From assembly GCF_964355755.1 (NCBI RefSeq), contig NC_092678.1, positions 3,670,922 through 3,734,921 on the forward strand: a stretch of DNA of 64,000 nucleotides. Direction: 5' to 3'. Numbering within the stretch: position 1 is the first letter of the stretch; each line of letters starts with the position of its first letter. The stretch is from Antedon mediterranea. Lineage: Eukaryota; Echinodermata; Crinoidea; Comatulida; Antedonidae. The notes under the pieces were generated by a model, which saw only the letters and a list, made by a program, of their open reading frames with translations, did no database searches and was not told the DNA's origin. Positions 1-11,935 of this stretch are shown one piece after another. The translations under genes and the position numbers were made by a program.

Positions 1-1740
1 TTTGAGACGTTCAATTCCAAATAATTTAAATCACAATATTCTACAAATCGTTTAATTTCTGAAATATACTGAGAATCATTATCCCCCCCCCCCCCCTGAT
101 TAACCCAATGAGAGCAGTGTCGTCAGCGAATTTAATAGCAGGACAGGAGGTTTGGTCATTAGATCTAAAGTCAGCGGTATAGACTAAGAATAGAAAAGGA
201 GCCAACACCGTACTCTGGGGTGCGCCTGTGTTTGTAAAAAATAAAAAATTATATATAAAGAATATTAGTGAGTGCAGAAGTTCCATATTAAACAATTGTT
301 AATTAGAAGGTTAGGTTGGATAGTGTTGAAGGCGGAGATAAAGTCATAATACATGATTCTCACAGAGTGACCGAATTTAGCTACGCCTTCAAGATGAGAG
401 TATATCTTTTCGAGTTTAAGCAAATAGTTAAATTCATTTGCGTATTGTTCATTCATAGGCCTATTACTATTTGTTACGTTCGGCTTTGATATGCTTGAGT
501 ATCCACTCATCTGTCGCATGCCTTTCCAAACTTTGTTTGCATCGTTACCGAGATTATTTTCAATTTTCATATATATACGTTTCTGTTCGTTTATTTCATG
601 TTTAAGTTCATGTTGGATGATTTTAAGTTGATCTTTGTCACCGCTTTTGAACGCGATTTTTTTCCTATTGATGATTGGCTTGTTATTGCTGTATAACTTA
701 ATTTCTTTGGACGGTATCGCGATATCTGTGCAGAAACCGATATATGAACACACGGATTCTGTCAATTCATTTATATCTGACGAATTTTCAGTAAAAACAG
801 ACCAGTCGGTGGCGTCAAGTTCACCTTTTAATCGATCAATATTTTCCGGCGACCAACATTTCATTACTATCATCCTCGGTTTCTGTCTTTGTACAAGGGG
901 CTTATATTTCGGACTTAGGAGAACTAAGTTGTGATCGGAAGCTCCTAATTTCGATAGTTTCGTCGACGAGTACGCGTTTTTCACATTGGAATAACAGATA
1001 TCCAATGTGGCTGCATCCCGGGTACCATAAGATACGTGTCGGTAGTAATATACACTACTCTTATTTAAGGTACCGTGGTTGAAGTCACCGTTTATTATAA
1101 TACATGCATCAGGACAAGAAGACTCAATATCATTTATAATTTCACCCACTTCGATTGCTGCTGATTTAGCTAATTTCCTATGTGGAATGTACACAGTTAG
1201 GATAACAATGTGGGAGAATTCTCTTGGGATGTAATACGGCCTTACCGACACAACCAGTACTTCAACATTCGGGGTGCAGATGGATTTCTTTAATGTAGCA
1301 TTTTTTGGGTGACAATATTGATTATTAACATAAACAATCAGTCCTCCACCCTTTTCCTTGCCGATATCACCAGATCTATCTCCTCTGAACAGCTTAAATC
1401 CATCTATTTCCACATGGGTATCTATTATCTTCTCACAAAGCCAAGTTTCAGTGAATGCGAGAATGCATGCCGATCTGTAGTCATGTATTTCACACAAGCT
1501 CTAAGTTCGTCTACCTTGTTTTTAATCGATTGTAGATTCCCGATGATAAGTATTGGTAGGTACGGTCGAAAATGCCTGCTTTCCCTCTCTTACGTCGCTT
1601 CATTTCCTTAAGTATGTTAAATACTTCGCCACGGTAGTGAGAAGCGAGCGTTGAGTCCCTGATTGCAAACAGTTCCTCGGCCGAATAACACAGCCTAGCG
1701 TTTTCGACATGTTTTGTACAGTCCATAGACACAATAAACA
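1..1740 (-). mobile_element. Degenerate CR1/L2-like non-LTR retrotransposon (LINE), endonuclease plus partial reverse transcriptase
   Basis: Read on the minus strand, this is one decayed LINE. A leader frame (1732-1511) is followed by an apurinic-type endonuclease frame (1497-265) and a reverse-transcriptase frame (about 240-1). The RT part shows a GAPQ-x-TVLAPFLF stretch and the catalytic FADD box near 120-131. Frames change near 1559, near 250-265, and at a C14 run (83-96), after which the RT-like reading continues in another frame to the window edge. RT sequence is missing inside the long frame (see the pseudogene entry), so the element cannot be active. The motif set fits the Jockey/CR1/L2 group; the exact clade is not resolved. 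It lies downstream of synapsin exon 2290-2364 on the same strand, presumably in the next synapsin intron. Confidence 0.92.
265..1497 (-). pseudogene. LINE endonuclease domain fused by deletion to a reverse transcriptase fragment
   Basis: This is a 410-codon open frame. Residues 1-195 are an exonuclease-endonuclease-phosphatase fold: TETWL (16-20) carries the catalytic Glu, GDFNH (137-141) the Asp/Asn pair, and SDHN (187-190) the C-terminal Asp-His. Residues 200-355 are the linker between endonuclease and RT, with the usual lysine-rich helix. At about 358-366 the linker joins directly to a YSHLEG segment and then YYDFISAFNTI (383-393), the RT motif with the first catalytic Asp. In related elements more than 100 residues of RT fingers lie between these points, so an internal deletion is inferred. 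The frame ends four codons after the RT helix that follows; RT resumes in another frame. Not functional. Confidence 0.9.
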
Positions 1741-1862
1741 GCGTGAATAAGTGTATTAAATACTATTTGCCGAGAGAGTAAGACCTCATCTATATAAAGT
1801 TCGAAAAAAGGTGGGGCAGTACACATTTAGGGTCTCTCCTTCACATTAAAGATTGTCTGCAA

Positions 1863-2039
1863 TCAGTAAAAAGCTCTCCTAAGACGTATAAAGTCAGTTC
1901 CCCCAGCACTGTTTCGGATTCTGGCATTCCCATTCTTTATCTCATAGATTTGCAGGAAAGTGGTATTTGATAGAATGCCTTGTCTCGCGAATACTGTGGA
2001 AGCCTCTCCCTTCGCTGTGGTGGCTGTACCGAGCCCCAT
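1863..2039 (-). other. Short 58-codon open frame of unknown nature
   Basis: An ATG-initiated minus-strand frame of 58 codons runs between the LINE leader and synapsin exon 2290-2364. Its composition (Gly/Thr/Ala-rich start, then a charged segment ending RLRRAFY) looks more protein-like than the surrounding DNA, but I recognise no family. It could be the 5' region of the LINE, another repeat, or chance. It is too short to call a gene. Confidence 0.2.
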
Positions 2040-2289
2040 GTTAACGACGACACCATTATAACATTTGACATGTGGTCAAAACAACATCGAAGTCTTTGTT
2101 GTGATTTTAAAAACTAAAATACAAAACATTTCAGCTCAAGGGGTCACAATTATTGCTAAAAGCCTTCCCTTTTTAGGTTGTTGTTGCTTGTTTACACCAG
2201 AAACAGGAATAAAGGGAGGACCTTGAGTGTTGGACTCGAATAAACGGATATCACTCGCATTCATTTTAGGGCAGTTCTTGTATACTTAC

Positions 2290-2364
2290 TGTTCTGTCAT
2301 GGCGATCTGTTCTACAGCTGATGAACCCGTGTTGGCTTTCCAGTTACCAGATATCGATGTTCTC
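2290..2364 (-). CDS. SYN: Synapsin exon encoding the [10 protein letters not shown] segment
   Basis: This 75 bp exon lies after AG (2365-2366 on the complement) and before a consensus GTAAGTATA donor (2281-2289). It begins with the G that completes the Met codon and encodes [20 protein letters not shown] and then AMTE, ending in phase 2. GNWK-x-NTG is the near-invariant synapsin motif around the ATP-binding pocket. The LINE remnant at 1-1740 sits about 550 bp further downstream in transcription order. The following exon is not in the window. Confidence 0.96.
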
Positions 2365-5300
2365 CTATAATGAGAAAGCATTTTAAAATGTTAATTATTT
2401 TATTTTCCTTTATTTGGTATAATACATTAAAAAGTTACAAACATAATAATGAACCTAACAAAGTATTCTGAAGACTTCTTATTTCATTTAATCTAAATAT
2501 TAATTTGAAAAGCATTTTTAGGGGAAATAGAATTATGTTATAAGGCACCCTCCAAAAAAATTGACCAGAGCGTCGTACATACATCAAATACATATATATA
2601 TATATAAAGAATACATGATGATTCAATCATATTTAATATATAAGCAATGCAATGGTATAATGGTTTTAGTTTAAATTGATTAAAACATCAAATTTCATAA
2701 CTTAATTTCAAAAGAATTTAGTAGTAATTAGTATGATATATAGCATTCAAATACAGTACTGCCACATGTCTTTAATGATGTATAATGTGTCTACTGTATG
2801 TATAATTTACCAAAGCAAAAAAAAACCGAGCTTCACAACCACTGAATAAAAATCTTAATTTATATCGATACATTAATGTTCTCTGATTGACATTGAATTT
2901 GCTGTGACACTTTGATTTTTCTTTTTTTTTAAACGAGAGGCTGTCTACTATGTTAATTAGTAATTGCATTCTCAACCCTAAAGTTGATTGGAAATAGGAA
3001 ATTCTCTTACAAACCACGTCCATCAAATACACACTTTCTATTAGGAATCGGTAGTTGGTTGATCTATTTAAAGAAATACTGACAAATGATTCAGCAATTT
3101 TAAAGTAAAAAACAACGAGTTGTGACTTTCAAAATCCTTCGGGAGTTGGACTCCCATTGCACTGAAATTAATATAGTATATATGACATATGCAATGGCAA
3201 TAACTGGTCTAGGACACTTTATTAGGATATATCAGCAATACCCGCAAATAAACCCATATTTTTAAAGAAATTACATCCTTTTTTCACAATATCCTAAGCT
3301 ATACAGATGTTTAAACAAGCAAATATAATTTTTAGTAATTAAACTTCTTATCTTTTCATTTCACTATCCAATTTAATTCATTCATATACAAACATTACTA
3401 ATTTCAATCAAACAGATTAATTTATACAATTAGTGTAATGTATTAAAAAAAACCATATGTCTGGTTACCGGTTTAATTTCATAGTATATCTATAAGAAGA
3501 TTAAAATGGTATGGACACATAATTAGACTACCGGATGATACAATACAGGAAATTAAAAGACCAGGAAAACCAAAAAATAACTAAATAAAAAAAATTTAAA
3601 ATGAAAAAATGTAACAATAACAAACCATCCTGCCCGAAACATAGAAACAAATCATGGAAAGCGTCTGAATGATGAAAAACTATTTACTAAATTGTTTACA
3701 GCAAGTCAATGACTACCAAAAGATGGTTATTTTAGAAGAATAAGAATTCTAATTTAAAAAACAAATCGAAAGGGAAATTCTCAAACCGTTCTGTCATTAA
3801 AATGAACATAGGATTATTTGGAAATTGAACACAGCAGAAATGTGAAGGGAATCCCCAAAACGGCGTATAAAATGTTATATCCTTCACACACTCTAACATG
3901 TGATTCTGCCAAAAGGGGAATCCCCGACATTAGTCAATTTGAGGATGAAGTACAAAGTAATAAACATGATGAGTAATAAAATGAGACTGTACATAACTTG
4001 AGGGAAAAAACTCAATGAAAGAAAGGAAAAATCTTGACAATGTGCAAATTTACTGACCTATATCGGTGACGCACACACACACAGGTTGTTTGTGATTTTT
4101 ACAAATTGCACAAAACCGCAAAACAATTAACCGTGTGATGTATATCGACTAATACACATATTATTTACATGTAATATTGAAAATCAAAGTGGTAGGCTAG
4201 ACATTTTATCTTTGACAAGAACTCTAACAATTTATTTAAACTAAATACATCTTAGTCATATCTTTTTTCATTCCTTTATAAAATGGACATTATAATATAA
4301 CTTTTTTTCATGACAATTAATAAAGTAAATTTAAAACTATTAAATAGAACATAAAAGTAATAAAGTATGAGGACAATAACTTTAAAAAGTTCACTATTAA
4401 ACCCAACTTTTGCACATTTTAAAAATAAATGACCTCTGGTTTAAGAATATATCTGCCTTGATACTTTTACTAATTATACTGTCAACAGTTTCATGTTCAC
4501 GTTAAACCTGTTAAAACCCTCATTAAACAGTTTGTTCAGCGCCACCCATTTTAGTTTCCTCTTACACATCAAATATCCTCCACAACGAAGGACGAGATTC
4601 AAAAATTTATTTAAAAATAGGGGTAATAAGCGTACCCCTTTGCAGCTATCACATACTAAATTGGAGACAGGATTCCTTGCTAGGAAACTCCATGTGGTAC
4701 AATTTGACCAAAGTAGGCTGGAATTATCCAGTCATGTCGATCCGTTGATAGGAAACGTGGCTACACTGCCACGTCTGTGCCGAGAGAGGAGACATCAATA
4801 TGAGGGCACTCCCAGGGTCATGCTCAGTGTCATAACTACCTTCTCAACAAACAACAGGAAAAAAGTGCATACAGTATTATAAATTAATTTTGCAACAACA
4901 GAAATAAAATGCGATAAAATTGAATTACGAAGATCACAGTAACAGGTGCATCTAACATTTAGAATTTAGAACATTATTCTCACTAAACTTTCCTTTTAAA
5001 AGTTTGTATCATAATTTGGTTTTCAGATCACTGAATCACTTGGAGGAAATAAAGAAGGTTTTATCAATGAAACGAATGAAATTATTTGCAAATGTGCTGA
5101 ATGGTGCAAAGTTGAATACTACTTGAATTTTTGCAAGCATAGCACAGACCTGGGAATTTTGCAAGTGTAATAGAAAAGACCTAGAAATATGGCAGGTACC
5201 TGGAACTTGTTCACAAACTATGTATGCATGTCAACGATAAAATAATTAAGGAAATGTATATAATGCTACAAATTAGTGATGATTTATGATTTTAAAGTTT

Positions 5301-7809
5301 TAAAGTCACACTATTTTGGTGAAAAATTCTTTTTTAGTACAAATACCACTAAAATTAATTTTAAACAAATATTATACATCACTTTCAATAAAACTATTTG
5401 CAAGGTTGTACATAATATTTTGAATTATTCTGATAAAAAATAAAAATAAAATATGTACATTTAAAAAATTAAAAATGACACAACTGCCTATATCAATTTG
5501 TAACTGACTTATTTTGAAAAGGAAAGCATCTGTAGTCCATTTGCTAATCTAACTATATATAAAGGTTAAGGTTTGGCACACTCTTTATACCCTACTATTC
5601 TGTAAGAAAACCAGTTATTTTATTGCTTATTAACGGTATAAAAAAGATGTTTTTTAATTTTAAAATTTTAAAAGAAGTTATCATGGCTATTTTCTGCTTC
5701 CTAGAAAATAAATTAATAAACATTTGACTGGCAGGTTATGTCATACAAGTTCATAGCTGCTGTTTTGACATAATGGGCAAAATGTCTAAACCCACAAACC
5801 ACATCCAGGTACTTTAATAACCTTTGACACACCTTTAACCAAATCAGGCTCACTGGCATTTTATAAATCAAAGTGCTATTTTAGTGGTATTTAGTAGTGA
5901 TTATAAATTCTGAACTTGATCAATGACATTACCCATCTCCTAATTATATTTGTTTTATGAGTAATTTTCTAAAAAACAAGTAAACAGAAGCTCTTTCTAT
6001 TTAAATCAAAACAAACATAATTGGCGCCAAGGATTTCTAACGTTGTAAGCGATAAAAAAATTAACAGTTCCTGAGAAATGGTTTGAGAGTGTTTGCTCTC
6101 AGCTGATTTTTGTTACGCATAAACTTTCGTTTCTCTTCCGTCAGTACAGGCTTGATCTGATCTGCACTTACGGTAACAATGGTGCTGATGGACACATATA
6201 CGTGATGAATTGAAAACAGACCTCGTACACTTTCATAAGCTTTTTCGACGCTGTAAAGCCAGCTGTCTAGATTGTTCCCACGACTAAGCTACTGAATGAA
6301 TAATGTTAAGGAAGAAATCAAAGTTGTAAACAATAAGTATGGCTTGTTGATTTTAGTACTGGCCCAGTGTACTGTTATAGTAAAAATATAGCCTATAACC
6401 TATTGCTTTGTATAGGGTATGAAAAAATAACTTTGACAATCATCAGCATGCGACTTATTAATATTTTGCAAATGATGGTAATAAATAATAATAATAACTT
6501 TGTTTGCATAACTATGGAAACATCAGTTAGAGCATAGACCTATAAATTAGGTCCATGGTTAGAGAGATAACAAATGCAAAAATTGCCAGAAAAACAATGG
6601 TAACTTTTTGGATTAATGACATCATTATCATTTCTAATTAAGTTAAAACGTTATAAATGTATCGATTTGTGATAATCATATTGAGGGCATAATTAACACA
6701 CAAATCTTAATGTTGCCGGAAGGAAAATACAAAACACACAAAAGCATTATTAGACCTGTTAAAATATTGGAATATTTCATTAAAACAATTTTACGGTCAA
6801 AACATCTAGCCTCAGGGAATAATTGTGTTTATGTACGTGAGTCGTTAAGCCTACAAGCTCGGAATTCCGTCTCTCAAGGCAGTTTCATCAAGATAAAACT
6901 TTTTATCAAGCTGTGTATAAAACTATTTGTCTATATTTTAACAACTAAGGAATTGTTTTGTGTTGTCTCCGTCTGAATTCCTTTAAAAATCGAGTTTTTA
7001 AATGTTTTACATTTAATGCAGTTTCTTGGAAACGGAAGCTGTTCGGCTGGAATGTGAAAACTGTTTAAAAACAATGATTCCTTTTATTTTAAAATGACCA
7101 GACATTCTAATATGCTTCTTCAACAGGTGTTACATAATTTAAGCTTAATTAACTTCCGTCCTTATGTCTCCTGAAGTCTTAACAAATAGTGATGTGTTTA
7201 TGTATTAAATATGATTTTTTTTTATGAAAAACAATATTTTTTCGACAATGCAAAACCAACAATGATGTCCATTATTTACAAACGAACTATATTCAATTTA
7301 GTTACTTTACTCCCTCTGTTATTACTAAGCAACATTTTAAAGACTATTTTTGTGTGTAAAAAAACTATCTAAACCAGAATAATATATCTGTATTTCGGTA
7401 ACTTTTCTCTTTCTTCTAGGTAAAAAAAACAATTATTAACTTACATAAATGCCTTATAATTTGATCCTATCTTCTGGACTCTGATATCATATTTTGAGTC
7501 GATGAAAGATTCAGTGGTCGCATAGCAGTTGGTAATCGCAACAACGCTAGCGATGTCTTGAAAATCACTGTGACCTTCGACCCTCACCTAAAAATGATAA
7601 CGTTTCAATTTTTTAATCTTAAAGTAAATACAATTTAATATAAGGTGTTTTTAAACAAACGTACAGCACAATTTCAACATATTATACTTCATGTGTCTTC
7701 ATCAGAATTTTAATGGTTCAACAAAAAATAAATGATGTTTGCTTACCTTTCCCATTCCATTGTGAGCATGACCTATCTTGACAACTACAGGAAACTTTGG
7801 TTGAGAAAG
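2290..7809 (-). CDS. SYN: Synapsin, partial (three consecutive C-domain exons; 5' and 3' parts outside or not found)
   Basis: Synapsins are phosphoproteins on the cytosolic face of synaptic vesicles. They tether the reserve pool through a central ATP-binding C domain with an ATP-grasp-like fold. Exons 7747-7809, 7445-7587 and 2290-2364 join in frame (phases 0, 2, 2) with GT-AG borders and give about 93 residues: [16 protein letters not shown], then [29 protein letters not shown], then [10 protein letters not shown] and VEQIAMTE. These segments are near-identical to animal synapsins, and the exon borders fall where I recall them in vertebrate SYN genes. Introns are 159 bp and 5080 bp. The next exon (YKxWVD segment) must lie left of position 1 or is hidden. 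The preceding exon (FPLI..PNHKEM segment) was not found in 7810-64000. A TIMP gene lies upstream on the other strand. The product is very probably functional as far as visible: no stop or frameshift. Confidence 0.96.
4493..4882 (+). other. 129-codon open frame, unrecognised
   Basis: This is the longest open frame in the synapsin intron. The predicted product is basic, with clustered Arg/Lys (QRRTRF, RERRHQ) and Ser/Leu, no signal peptide, no transmembrane segment and no family I recognise. The opposite strand of 4490-4720 is also largely open, with several Cys codons, which favours a repeat remnant or chance over a host gene. An intronless gene on the strand opposite synapsin cannot be excluded. 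Confidence 0.15.
5027..5170 (+). other. Exon-like open frame after a good acceptor, unknown product
   Basis: A pyrimidine-rich tract ending TTTTCAG (to 5026) is followed by 48 open codons ending at TAA (5168-5170). The peptide has four Cys in a tight set ([10 protein letters not shown] and FCKH) and ends LGILQV. This could be a terminal exon of an unidentified plus-strand gene or a fossil coding fragment. No partner exon was found. The Cys spacing resembles no family I can name. Confidence 0.22.
6061..6288 (-). other. Exon-like open frame (75 codons plus stop), unknown product
   Basis: On the complement, a pyrimidine-rich stretch ends CATTCAGTAG, and 75 codons then run to TAA at 6063-6061. 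The reading starts LSRGNN, contains [14 protein letters not shown] and ends [18 protein letters not shown]. Base composition and codon use look coding-like. A strong GTAAGT donor lies inside (complement of about 6168-6173), so the exon could also stop there. It is on the synapsin strand and inside a synapsin intron, but the phase does not fit synapsin splicing. It is probably a fragment of another gene or a retrocopy remnant. Confidence 0.28.
7445..7587 (-). CDS. SYN: Synapsin exon encoding the DFQDIASVV to NYKAF segment
   Basis: This 143 bp exon enters in phase 0 after AG (7588-7589 on the complement) and leaves in phase 2 before GTAAG (7440-7444). It encodes 47 full codons. [18 protein letters not shown] is followed by [14 protein letters not shown], which contains the conserved ATP-grasp strand pair, and ends in NYKAF. 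The split Met codon (AT|G) is completed by exon 2290-2364. Only 159 bp of intron separate it from the previous exon. One substitution of interest is NCYATTE where vertebrates have a KTYATTE-type sequence. Confidence 0.97.
7747..7809 (-). CDS. SYN: Synapsin exon encoding the conserved [14 protein letters not shown] segment
   Basis: This 63 bp exon (21 codons, phase 0 at both ends) is flanked by an AG acceptor (7810-7811 on the complement) and a GTAAG donor (7742-7746). The encoded [15 protein letters not shown] is a signature of the synapsin C domain: the strand carrying the ATP-contacting Lys, followed by the glycine-rich flexible loop. It corresponds to the short vertebrate exon that directly follows the TIMP-bearing intron. 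Here the TIMP gene also lies directly upstream. Confidence 0.96.
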
Positions 7810-8459
7810 CTACAATAAAACAAAAGTTATCAATGTATACCAGTTATTGACAACAGGATCAGAGGATTAACAACAATTATTATCTAAGGACTGTAGGAGC
7901 AACAGAAATTATGTTTTCAAGATGGAAGCCTATAATTTTGCTTCCATCAAATTGCATTATGGGATATACACATTTATTGTATATATCATAGCATTTGGAC
8001 TACCTGTTGCAGGTTGCAGTAGCCAATTAAAAGAAATAGTTTAAAAGTTAAAACACAATAAGATGATAATAATGACAATGAAATGTTTAACTAGTCTGTT
8101 TTAGTTTTTCAAACTAACTCGCAGTAATCATAAAAAATTAAGCTGCTATAAAGTTTGAATAACTAGATCAAACAAAAGTACAGTGCCTATAAACCTGTGA
8201 ATAGTGAATTCATATTATTAAGAACAAAATTATCAAAATCAAGTTATATTGTTATTTTTTAAGTTGTGAATATAAGTCTCATTGGAGAATTGTCATTGTT
8301 TTTGTAAATTACAACAGAAACGTTTTATTGCTACCACCTGATCTCAAGTTTTTACACTACCAGGGGAGGAAATAAAATTGCGATAAAAAATTAAAACGAA
8401 AATTCAGAACATCCTGGCAAACATTTGTTCCTAATACTTAATTTTTTACAATGTTTGAT

Positions 8460-8483
8460 GTTGAATATCATTTCATATTCAAC
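8460..8483. repeat. Perfect 9 bp inverted repeat
   Basis: The arms GTTGAATAT (8460-8468) and ATATTCAAC (8475-8483) are exact complements around a 6-base loop. The following CAACAACGCAATAAAATA wording recurs near 11604 and 11750 inside the 11.5 kb tandem repeat, so this may be a dispersed piece of the same family. Confidence 0.6.
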
Positions 8484-11099
8484 AACGCAATAAAATAATA
8501 CCAGTTGCGTACATTGATCCCACACAAGATGTAAACTTGGAAATCTTAACAAAATATGTACATAATTAAAAGAATTGTTTAATTAGTATAATCACATTGT
8601 TATTTCAACAAGACTAACACTGGGCTAAATAATTAATTTAAAGTGTAAATTAATAGAGTTGTTGTTTTAATTAAGAAATCCGGTTGGTATATATGCAGAT
8701 AATTAAAGGTTGAAATTTGTGTTTGATTTTTCTCAGCATGAATTAGTTTGAAATGGACTAATTTCAATTTCAGATGTTCAGATGTTGCTGCGAAACACAT
8801 ATGTTCACCAATTGAAAACTTCCTACATATACCAAACATTTTGTGTCCCAGAAAAATAAAAACTTTAGCTAGCTAGTCCCAGTCAACTATAAATGAGTCC
8901 CTGGTTGAAAAATAGCAAGGAGGAAAAAACAGTGTGGAAAGGAACTGAATGACACAATGATCTCTTAAGAGCTCATTGCCCTACATTTACCATGAATACG
9001 GGACTCAACACTGAATATATATTGAAGATTGAGCATGTTATACAAATTTGATCACCATAGACTAATACATCAAATGAACACCGATAATAACGGAACATTA
9101 AGACTATGAATGTGCGCACCAGTTCTTTCTTATTCAACAATTTTTAACATCATGCAAATTTTATCATGCACTATTTGCTAACATACAGTTTAAAATACAT
9201 TTTTATTTATAATTAAATTATGGATAAATTTTGTTTCGGCTATGTAATTTCAAAATAACTATTCTAAAACTTTTTATTTAGTCATTATTATATTTCACAT
9301 ATTGATATACTATTTGGTCTTATTAATTATTCAAATTTATTCATATCTTAATATTCTTGATTCAAATTTTTTATTCAGAATTTCGTATTATTTATTCAAC
9401 TTTTTTTCATTAGTTATTAACATTTTTATTAACTTTTCTTTCATACACTTGATACAACACATTAAACAGACAAGGAGAATTGATACAATAGGGAAGTGAG
9501 AACAGTATTTTACATGTATTTGTATGAATATGCAAATCACTACTCAATATATGCAAATATTTAAATGAACACTGTGAATATATTGTAATTTATAATGTTT
9601 TGTTTATTTTGTAATAATGTTTTGACATACTATTTATGTTGCATGATTTGAAATGTTTCTGCAAAAATACAAACACAATGGTTAGTGACATTTACACAAA
9701 CATTATTCATAAACATTTGAATTCAATAACTGAATTCCACAAACTGCAGTGGTGGAGAATGTACATTTGCTTTTATTGTAATACGAGCCGAATCATATAC
9801 AACATTTAAGGACGGAGAAATTGAACAAGTGAGTGGGTTGAAGTTTTGGAATGAGAAAGGGAGAGGAGGACGGATAGAGTGTAGCTTGCATTTTGTTTGA
9901 CTTGCATTCAGAAGTTCAAATATCAACTGTATTATTAAAATTAAAAATCTATTAATAACTATAAATTAAATACAACAAAAGCTGTATATAAACCAATAAA
10001 TGATTTCAAAATATCTACCAAATACTTTCTTTCAATTTTTGTTTTCTTTGCAGTTTACGATGTTAAGAATTTTGCAAAGTTTAAACTAAAAATTAAATAT
10101 TTTAGTACTCATTTGAATGCAAGTCTTCAGGGTTTTTTTTAGCTAGGTGTACGCCTAATCGTGCATATTCATGAGCATGCAAATTATCACCTGCATTAGA
10201 TGAGCCCGAAATTGCCCAGATCGTAGGGTCTAGATATGTAAAGAAATGTGGAAAAACAAAGAAAAAGATATAAGCAAAAGCAATACTTGTAAAATTAGGT
10301 GGCTTATTTCAATATAAATAATGACATTAACAAAAATTTACATTAAAATTATTAAAAATCATTTGCCAAAGCAGCCATTATTCCAATTGAAACTTGCAGA
10401 TTGTTTTCGAGCAGAATGAATGCAATTTTTATTTAAAATAGTACAAATCTGGAAAAATAGCTATTCTACCCTATTACCAAGTTATATAACACATCAGTAA
10501 TTATTTTTACAGATTTCAAATGCATAATATGCAGATTTCAAATGCTTAATATGCAGATTTCAATGCATGCTTAAACAAATACCTTTGAAAAGGATATATA
10601 TATATTAAGAGGATATCAATTTGCAAGGGTTTATTTCTATTATTTCTATTTAAGGTTAAAGTTGAGCTATAATAAAATGAAGTATGCATGACAATATATT
10701 AGATCACACATTAATAATCATAATTATGCATATTAAAGTGAAATTGACATAAAGAACAAATTTATACACATTCAAAATTGTTAAAAACAATTATGAATTA
10801 AATGCATAATAAAGGTATTAAAATGTTATTATGAATGAATTAATAGTACAATAATAATATAAAATTCATAATGGTAATGAATATGTTTTAAAAGAATGTA
10901 ATTTTTGTGCATTAATTGGTAACTATATAAAGTACATTATGTTGTTGTTTGTGATGTTTGATGTTTTATAAAGATTAATATAAATTATTGATAATAAATA
11001 ACACGAACAGCACATTATACTAGTCATTGGCTCATTATATTCAAGGTAACCATTTATGTTAGCAGCATAAATAAATCTTGTTAAAAGTTTAACCCATCT

Positions 11100-11232
11100 C
11101 TGACAGTGTTAAATGCCAGTAAACAAACCCATGCATTCTAAACCTATGGTGGTTGTACTGACCAGGGGTTGAACTAGGACCCTGTGGTTGACAAGCAAGC
11201 ATGTTAACACATTCTGCAGTGCCACAAAAGCT
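11100..11232 (-). repeat. tRNA-derived SINE-like unit
   Basis: Read on the complement, a TGGCACTGCAGAATG A-box-like segment is followed about 40 bases later by a TAGTTCAACCCC B-box-like segment and a non-tRNA body. This spacing and wording are typical of tRNA-head SINEs. The match is degraded, and no poly(A) or direct repeats were fixed. Confidence 0.45.
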
Positions 11233-11514
11233 TATAAATGTAGGCCAAGCACAATATTTCAACAGTATACAAAAAAAACCAAATAGTGAGAATAAAAATA
11301 TTACTAAATATGTTTAATGTGATTTGATGATTTAATATTCAAATTTAGCAATAAAAAATTCCATTAACATGAAACCTATGACCTCCACCTGGGAGCGATG
11401 CAAGTTTTAAAAACAAACTGTATGATGTCTTAGTCATGGACTCACAACATCACGGTTAATTTTTGTTTGATAGACATGTCTTCAGGGATTAATTTGTTAG
11501 GAAAACATATACGC

Positions 11515-11935
11515 CTTTTTTACGCTGTTCTAACATCATGGGGTAGAGATAAATTTAACAGAATTCTACAAAATAGATTCAGAGGTATTTTGTGACAAAT
11601 TTACAACAACGCAATAATTGTTATATCATATATTTCATTTAATAAAAATTTCGAAGAAAATATGATGCTTTTACGCTGCTCTAACCAAACATCATAGGGT
11701 ACAAATTAACAGATTTCTACAAATTCAGGTATTTTGAGGTCAAGTTTCAACAACGCAATAAACGTTGTATCATTTATATTCCATTTCAAAAAATAAAAAC
11801 GAATTCAATTAAAATATTACACCATTATGCAGTTCTAGCACCATGGGGTTGAGATAAATTTAAAAAAATGTCTTGCAATATAAATCTTAGCAGGTATTTT
11901 GTAATAAATATGTCTTAAAGTAAAAACAAAAATAA
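11515..11935. repeat. Diverged tandem repeat, about 2.7 units of ~154 bp
   Basis: Three successive units begin near 11518, 11670 and 11825 with related wording (TTTACGCTG or TTATGCAG, then TTCTAACATCATGGGG or a close variant, AGATAAATTT, CTACAAA). The first two also share CAACAACGCAATAA and a TATCAT-ATATTYCATTT stretch. Copies differ by many substitutions and small indels, so the array is old. Confidence 0.65.

Larger units (their letters stand above)
2365..7444 (-). other. Synapsin intron (5.08 kb) with exon-like open frames but no recognised gene
   Basis: The borders are those of the flanking synapsin exons. The interior is AT-rich with homopolymer runs and a short CA run near 4075. Apart from the three open frames at 4493-4882, 5027-5170 and 6061-6288, listed separately, I see nothing coding in it. 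None of the three fits the phase-2 reading needed to be an alternative synapsin exon. Confidence 0.8.
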
